Positions 54,200 through 58,523 of a stretch of DNA of 58,523 nt are shown one piece after another. Source of the DNA: Methylococcales bacterium. GTDB taxonomy: Bacteria > Pseudomonadota > Gammaproteobacteria > Methylococcales > Methylomonadaceae. The notes beneath the pieces are model-generated. The model was given only the letters and a program-made list of their open reading frames with translations, was not told the origin of the DNA and made no database searches. The translations under genes were made by a program, and so were the position numbers. The stretch spans positions 1 through 58,523 of the forward strand of contig JAURYI010000093.1 of the NCBI GenBank assembly GCA_030654015.1, read 5' to 3'. The stretch's first letter is position 1, and each line of letters starts with the position of its first letter.

Positions 54200-55591
54200 A
54201 TGCACAACCCCATCTTTGACAATGTCATTTTAAATACTGACTCTTATAAATCATCGCACTATTTGCAATACCCAGAAGGTGCGCAGTTTGTGTCATCTTA
54301 TATTGAATCACGCGGCGGCGATTATCAGGACATCGTGTTTTTCGGTTTGCAAATGTTCATTAAAAGCTATTTGCTGACACCGATAACAGCAGCAATGATT
54401 GATGAAGCGGAACAGATTTTGATCCCGCACGGTGTACCGTTTAATCGTGTAGGCTGGGAATATATTTTAAAAACCCACAACGGTTTTTTGCCAATTCGCA
54501 TTGAAGCGATACCCGAAGGTATGGTCACAGAACCCAGCCAGATTATGGCGCAAATAGTCAACACCGACACCCGCTGTTTTTGGCTGACCAGTTATTTAGA
54601 AACCATGCTGTTACGCGCCTGCTGGTACGGCACAACGGTGGCAACGCGCTCCTATAATTGCAAAAAAGTCATTGCCCAGTATTTACGCGAAACCGCCGAT
54701 AATCTCAGCGGTCTGGATTTTAAACTACATGATTTTGGCGCGCGCGGCGTGTCGTCACAAGAATCAGCGGCAATTTCAGGCTTGGCGCATTTGGTGAATT
54801 TTAAAGGCACGGATACGCTGGCGGCGGTGTTGGCGGCAAAACGTTATTACAACGAAGCCAATATGCCCGCGTTTTCCATTCCAGCGGCTGAACATTCCAC
54901 CATTACCTCATGGGGACGTGATTTAGAAAAAGAAGCCTATCGCAATATGCTGACCCAATTTTTAGCCAAAGATAAGCTGGTCGCGGTGGTGAGTGATTCT
55001 TACAATTTATGGAACGCGCTGGAAATGTGGGGAACGGAATTTAAAAGCACCATTGAAAATTCCCAAGGCACGTTAGTGATTCGCCCAGACAGCGGTGAAC
55101 CTGTAGAAATTGTCTTAAAAACCATGCAAAAACTGGATGCCTTGTTTGGTTGTTCTTTAAATGCCAAAGGTTACAAAATCTTGCCATCATACATTCGGGT
55201 GATTCAAGGGGACGGCGTAAACATCAACAGCATCGGCGACATTTTACACACCCTGAAAGAAGCAGGTTACAGCGCGGATAATCTGGCATTTGGTATGGGA
55301 GCGGGTTTGTTGCAAAAATTAGACCGCGATACGCTGAAATTCGCCATGAAAGCCTCGGCGGTACAGATTAATGGCGAATGGCGCGATGTGTATAAAGACC
55401 CGATTACCGATCACGGCAAACAATCCAAACGCGGACGGTTGGCGTTGATTCGTAATGGCGCAGGACGGTTGGAAACTATCGCACAAGGCAGTATAGGTAC
55501 GCACACCAATTTATTGCGTCCTGTATTCCATAACGGCAAATTGTTGGTTGATGATACCTTCAGCCAAATAAGAGAACGGGCGATTATTTAA
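54200..55591 (+). CDS. nadV: Nicotinamide phosphoribosyltransferase
   Basis: NadV joins nicotinamide and PRPP to make NMN. The 463-residue protein closely follows animal NAMPT. Seen: NTDSYKSSHYLQYPEGAQF near the N-terminus, YESRG-like YIESRGGDYQDIVFFGLQ, LHDFGARGVSSQESAAISGL, SIPAAEHSTITSWGRD with the catalytic His region, VIRPDSGEPVE and FGMGAGLLQKLDRDT. I start at 54200, six bases after GGAGG; the upstream TTG frame merely reads through that site. With nadM at 41495 it forms a deamidation-free NAD salvage route, rare in bacteria and also used by phages. The HigBA pair lies just upstream. Confidence 0.94.
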   Translation: MHNPIFDNVILNTDSYKSSHYLQYPEGAQFVSSYIESRGGDYQDIVFFGLQMFIKSYLLTPITAAMIDEAEQILIPHGVPFNRVGWEYILKTHNGFLPIRIEAIPEGMVTEPSQIMAQIVNTDTRCFWLTSYLETMLLRACWYGTTVATRSYNCKKVIAQYLRETADNLSGLDFKLHDFGARGVSSQESAAISGLAHLVNFKGTDTLAAVLAAKRYYNEANMPAFSIPAAEHSTITSWGRDLEKEAYRNMLTQFLAKDKLVAVVSDSYNLWNALEMWGTEFKSTIENSQGTLVIRPDSGEPVEIVLKTMQKLDALFGCSLNAKGYKILPSYIRVIQGDGVNINSIGDILHTLKEAGYSADNLAFGMGAGLLQKLDRDTLKFAMKASAVQINGEWRDVYKDPITDHGKQSKRGRLALIRNGAGRLETIAQGSIGTHTNLLRPVFHNGKLLVDDTFSQIRERAII

Positions 55592-55601
55592 TTGGTACAC
55601 A

Positions 55602-55634
55602 AGACCTGCGAGGTTTTAAAAACCTCGCTGGTCT
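55602..55634. repeat. Dispersed palindrome, AGACCTGCGAGG type
   Basis: Arms AGACCTGCGAGGTTTT and AAAACCTCGCTGGTCT with a single mismatch, between the convergent nadV and ferritin-like genes. Third near-identical copy in the window. Confidence 0.85.
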
Positions 55635-55652
55635 ACGCTACCCACTGACGAT

Positions 55653-56546
55653 TTACGCCTTGCAGTATGACGGCACCCAGCTATGCTCAACAATACGCGG
55701 CGGTAATTGATTAAAATCAAACTCTTCGCCATCTTTAATCATCTGTTCAACATCAAATAATAATCCGACTTCGGGAATATCATCGAAAAACATCGTATAA
55801 AACGGTTTCACCAGCCATTTAGACACTTTAATGCCGATGCTGCCGACAAAATTTCTACGTTGCCCGACATGAGCCGCTTCATCAATGGTAATTTCATCCA
55901 ACAGAGCTTTTAAACGCTCGCGTACTTCTGGCTCATCAGCAAAGACATCATCAAATAATTTATCCAGATGACAGTAAAAAGTTACGCCCATTAATTCCGT
56001 CACAAACGCAGGTGCATCCAGTATAAAACTGGGCAGTTTAGGAAACACTTCGTAGACTTTTTCTTTCCACGGCGATAACGGCACCCATTCCACTTTATCC
56101 AAACCGCAGGTTTTCAGCATCTCGTCAAACAAGCGCACATGACAGAATTCTTCCGCTAAATGCACCCGCGAGATTTTATCTTGCAGAGTACGCGCCTCTG
56201 CCATACTCGGTGCGTAGTCCCACGCCCCTTTAATGCCCACCCATTCATGACGGGCGAATTTATAAATTCCTGTCAACATTAACGTCATGCGATCCAGTGA
56301 TTCAGGGTCATCCATCATCGTAACGTAATTACGATAGAAGCTCTCTGGATTGGCGAGCGGGGTACGCAAGCGCACGGGGTTGTCTTGAAAATACTGCAAA
56401 CGGGCGCGTTTTTTCAATAAATCCCTGTCTTCTTCCAACAACTCGCCACCGTGCTGTTGCGTGAAAATCCAATAATCGTCAAAGTTTTCTTGGCGTTGCT
56501 GCTCGGTACTTGCCGTAAAGATGGAACGATATTTCGCGGTACTCAT
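55653..56546 (-). CDS. Ferritin-like di-iron protein of unknown substrate
   Basis: I do not recognise the exact family. The 297-residue helical protein contains a full set of di-iron carboxylate ligands in ferritin-fold order: Glu101 (ARHEWVG), Glu133-x-x-His136 (AEEFCH), Glu184 (VTELMGV) and Glu223-x-x-His226 (DEAAHVG). This double E-x-x-H pattern is that of oxygen-activating enzymes such as ribonucleotide reductase R2, hydroxylases and aldehyde-deformylating oxygenase, rather than Bfr-type storage. No signal peptide or helix is seen, so it is soluble. It is monocistronic, convergent with nadV and divergent from the GNAT-nitrilase gene. Confidence 0.72.
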   Translation of the reverse strand: MSTAKYRSIFTASTEQQRQENFDDYWIFTQQHGGELLEEDRDLLKKRARLQYFQDNPVRLRTPLANPESFYRNYVTMMDDPESLDRMTLMLTGIYKFARHEWVGIKGAWDYAPSMAEARTLQDKISRVHLAEEFCHVRLFDEMLKTCGLDKVEWVPLSPWKEKVYEVFPKLPSFILDAPAFVTELMGVTFYCHLDKLFDDVFADEPEVRERLKALLDEITIDEAAHVGQRRNFVGSIGIKVSKWLVKPFYTMFFDDIPEVGLLFDVEQMIKDGEEFDFNQLPPRIVEHSWVPSYCKA

Positions 56547-56736
56547 GAGATGACCCTAATGTCTAAGTGAAGCAGGTATTTTACCTGAGATATAACGTTG
56601 CCATTGTATGGTTTTGTATTTAATCAGCAAAAAAATATCAATGTAACGATTGTGTCAAATTGCCTTGCTATGATGGAACTGATTACTGTGTGCTTGTCTA
56701 AACAGGCAAAACAATCAACATCTGCCCCGCATCGCC

Positions 56737-58266
56737 ATGAAAAAACCTAAACATCAAAAACACAAATTAGATCTGCGCAATTTAACCGCCGAAGATTACG
56801 ACAATCTTGCCGTATTAATGGAACACGTTTACGACAACTTGGGCGGCGCGTGGAAAAAAGAACAATATATGTCACAGATAACGCGCTTTCCAGAAGGGCA
56901 GATTGTCATCGAAGACAATGGCGTGATGGTGGCAGCGGCGTTAAGTATGATTGTCAATTATACGCGGTTCGGTGATACGCACACCTACTTGCAAATCACC
57001 AGTGACGGCTATTTAACCAATCACGATTCCACAGGCGATACGCTGTACGGTGTGGATATTTTTGTCCATCCCAAATATCGTGGCTTACGCTTGGGACGCA
57101 GATTGTATGATGCGCGTAAAGAACTCTGCCGTAATCTCAATCTGCGCCGTTTTATTGCAGGTGGACGTATTCCAGGCTATGCCAAACACGCCGCACACTT
57201 AACGCCGGTGCGTTATATTGAAGAAGTAAAAAATCGGGAAATTTTTGATCCCGTATTATCGTTCCAATTATCCAACGGCTTTCATGTACGCAAAGTATTA
57301 ACGGGGTATTTACCTGCCGATGCTGACTCCTTGGGTTACGCCACGCTGTTGGAATGGGTGAATCTGGATTATGTGGAAAAAGTTACGCACCTTGGCGGCG
57401 AAAAAATTGTGGTGCGTTTGGGTGTCGTGCAGTGGCAAATGCGCACCATGAACAGCGTGGAAGAGCTGTTAAAACACGCCGAATTTTTTATTGATGCGGT
57501 GTCGGGTTATCACGCCGATTTTGTGCTGTTTCCTGAATACATGAGTGCGCCGCTGATGGGTTTGTTTAATGATAAACACCCGCCCGATGCCATTCGTGCC
57601 TTGGCAGGTTTCAGCATTGATATTCGTAACGGACTGCTGGAAATGGCAATGTCCTACAACATCAACATCATTGCAGGTTCGTTGCCTGAATACAGTAATC
57701 ACGAACTGTATAACGTGTCGTGGCTATTACGCCGTGACGGGACATTTGAAGCGCAATATAAAATTCATGTTACGCCCGATGAAGTGGATTGTTGGGGTGT
57801 GCAGGGCGGACACGCGCTGAAAGTGTTTGATACCGATTGCGGCAAAATTGCCATTTTAATTTGTTACGATGCTGAATTCCCTGAACTGGCGCGTTTAGCC
57901 ACCATGCAAGGAGCGCAAATTTTATTTGTGCCATTCTGGACGGATACTAAAAACGCCTATCAACGAGTGCGTTACTGCTCACAAGCCCGCGCCATTGAAA
58001 ATGAATGTTTTGTAGCAATCACGGGCAGTGTCGGTAATTTACCTCATGCGGAAAACATGGATATTCAATATTCACAATCCGCCATTTTCAGCCCCAGTGA
58101 CTTTTCCTTTCCTCACGATGCGATTCTAGCCGAAGCCACACCCAACACGGAAATGACGCTGATTGCCGATGTCAATCTGGAATTATTAAAACAAGTGCGC
58201 ACACGCGGCGCAACCCGTAATCTGGCGAATCGACGCACGGATTTGTATCGGTTGGAGTGGTTGTAA
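56737..58266 (+). CDS. GNAT acetyltransferase fused to carbon-nitrogen hydrolase
   Basis: The 509-residue protein joins two domains. Residues about 10-205 form a GNAT fold with the CoA loop HPKYRGLRLGRRLY at 111-124. Residues about 225-505 form a nitrilase-superfamily amidohydrolase with the Glu-Lys-Cys triad Glu267 (LFPEYMSAP), Lys342 (QYKIHVTP) and Cys376 (LICYDAEFPE). The pair is a known bifunctional annotation in bacteria, but the reaction is not established; acylation and amide cleavage of one metabolite is a natural guess. A long 190-base gap precedes the ATG. Nothing follows it in the same direction. Confidence 0.88.
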   Translation: MKKPKHQKHKLDLRNLTAEDYDNLAVLMEHVYDNLGGAWKKEQYMSQITRFPEGQIVIEDNGVMVAAALSMIVNYTRFGDTHTYLQITSDGYLTNHDSTGDTLYGVDIFVHPKYRGLRLGRRLYDARKELCRNLNLRRFIAGGRIPGYAKHAAHLTPVRYIEEVKNREIFDPVLSFQLSNGFHVRKVLTGYLPADADSLGYATLLEWVNLDYVEKVTHLGGEKIVVRLGVVQWQMRTMNSVEELLKHAEFFIDAVSGYHADFVLFPEYMSAPLMGLFNDKHPPDAIRALAGFSIDIRNGLLEMAMSYNINIIAGSLPEYSNHELYNVSWLLRRDGTFEAQYKIHVTPDEVDCWGVQGGHALKVFDTDCGKIAILICYDAEFPELARLATMQGAQILFVPFWTDTKNAYQRVRYCSQARAIENECFVAITGSVGNLPHAENMDIQYSQSAIFSPSDFSFPHDAILAEATPNTEMTLIADVNLELLKQVRTRGATRNLANRRTDLYRLEWL

Positions 58267-58321
58267 CACCAAACCTAGTTCCCACGCGCTGCGGTCTACA
58301 ACGCGGCGCGTTAGCACTGCA

Positions 58322-58457
58322 TCACTGCCATTAAGTTAAGGATTTTTCCGTTCGCCCTGAGCTTGTCGAAGGGTGAATGGAAAAATCCTTAACCCCGAAG
58401 TTAAGCCGTTCATGGTTCGACAAGCTCACCACGAACGACTTAACTTAATGGCAGTGA
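58322..58457. repeat. Composite palindrome (MITE-like)
   Basis: Nineteen-base perfect terminal arms (58322-58340 and 58439-58457, TCACTGCCATTAAGTTAAG and its complement) enclose a second perfect 15-base hairpin: GTTAAGGATTTTTCC at 58335-58349 with its complement at 58379-58393. Two GTTCG-x-x-CTGAGCTTGTCGAA-type REP units lie inside, one in each orientation. It holds no ORF. Confidence 0.75.
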
Positions 58458-58494
58458 CGCGGCGCATGGGAACTAAGAAACCGCCGTGGGAGTG

Positions 58495-58523
58495 GCTTTA
58501 GCCACGATCATCGTGGCTAAAGC
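58495..58523. repeat. Terminal palindrome at the window edge
   Basis: Perfect 14-base arms GCTTTAGCCACGAT and ATCGTGGCTAAAGC around C, ending at the last base. The unit may continue beyond the window. Confidence 0.7.

Overview
The window looks like chromosome of a gammaproteobacterium. The strongest evidence is the block greA, yhbY, rlmE, ftsH, glmM, tpiA, secG, tRNA-Leu(GAG), the same neighbourhood as in Escherichia coli except that folP is absent and tpiA is inserted. A complete Na+-NQR operon, a fused NarK1-NarK2 transporter and a histidine kinase with a MoxY-like N-terminus would fit a methylotroph of the Methylococcales, but the window contains no methane or methanol oxidation gene, so order and genus are inference.

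Layout. 1-1509: the end of an IS3-family insertion sequence sits in a P4-type integrase pseudogene beside tRNA-Leu, the scar of an island whose body lies to the left. 1544-8033: housekeeping genes (secretion, glycolysis, cell-wall precursor, protease, ribosome maturation, transcription fidelity). 8104-9794: accessory strip with a broken REP-associated transposase, three REP palindromes and an AT-rich orphan membrane gene. 9847-15931: nqrABCDEF on the minus strand. 16399-25870: narK-narGHJI on the plus strand, divergent from nqr. 26179-30733: two near-identical outer-membrane channel genes flank an orphan NrtA-like nitrate-binding protein, so the stretch from 16399 to 30733 reads as a nitrate uptake and respiration locus. 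30789-34528: a compact Ter-type stress module (TerB, TerA, CitE-like lyase, StiP-like phosphoribosyltransferase). 34616-41337: an aspartic protease, membrane proteins, cstA with its ybdD partner, a NarL-type two-component system and a BFD-like ferredoxin.

41495-55591: a NadM-Nudix gene and a NadV gene, which together make NAD from nicotinamide, bracket a stress island and a HigBA toxin-antitoxin pair. The island is a run of small, mostly minus-strand genes: DUF302, DUF3309, two DUF3096, YqjE/DUF883-type helices, BON lipoprotein, lmo0937-type, CsbD, an oleate hydratase, a BON-DUF1207 outer-membrane protein and a collagen-like lipoprotein. Two tandem Crp/Fnr regulators lie within it. Several of these small genes are too short for ordinary ORF calling and were read directly from the bases.

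The most interesting signal is a 14-bp palindrome, GTACG-N4-CGTAC or a close variant, present four times in intergenic DNA upstream of csbD, the second DUF3096 gene, the DUF1207 gene and the collagen-like gene. A fifth, related palindrome (GTTCG-N4-CGAAC within 9-bp perfect arms) lies 82 bp before the first Crp/Fnr gene. A 5-4-5 geometry is that of Crp/Fnr-family operators, so I infer a local, self-controlled regulon. 55653-58266 holds a complete ferritin-like di-iron protein and a GNAT-nitrilase fusion. The right edge is made of nested palindromic repeats. A family of 30-39 bp palindromes with AT-rich centres recurs between genes throughout.
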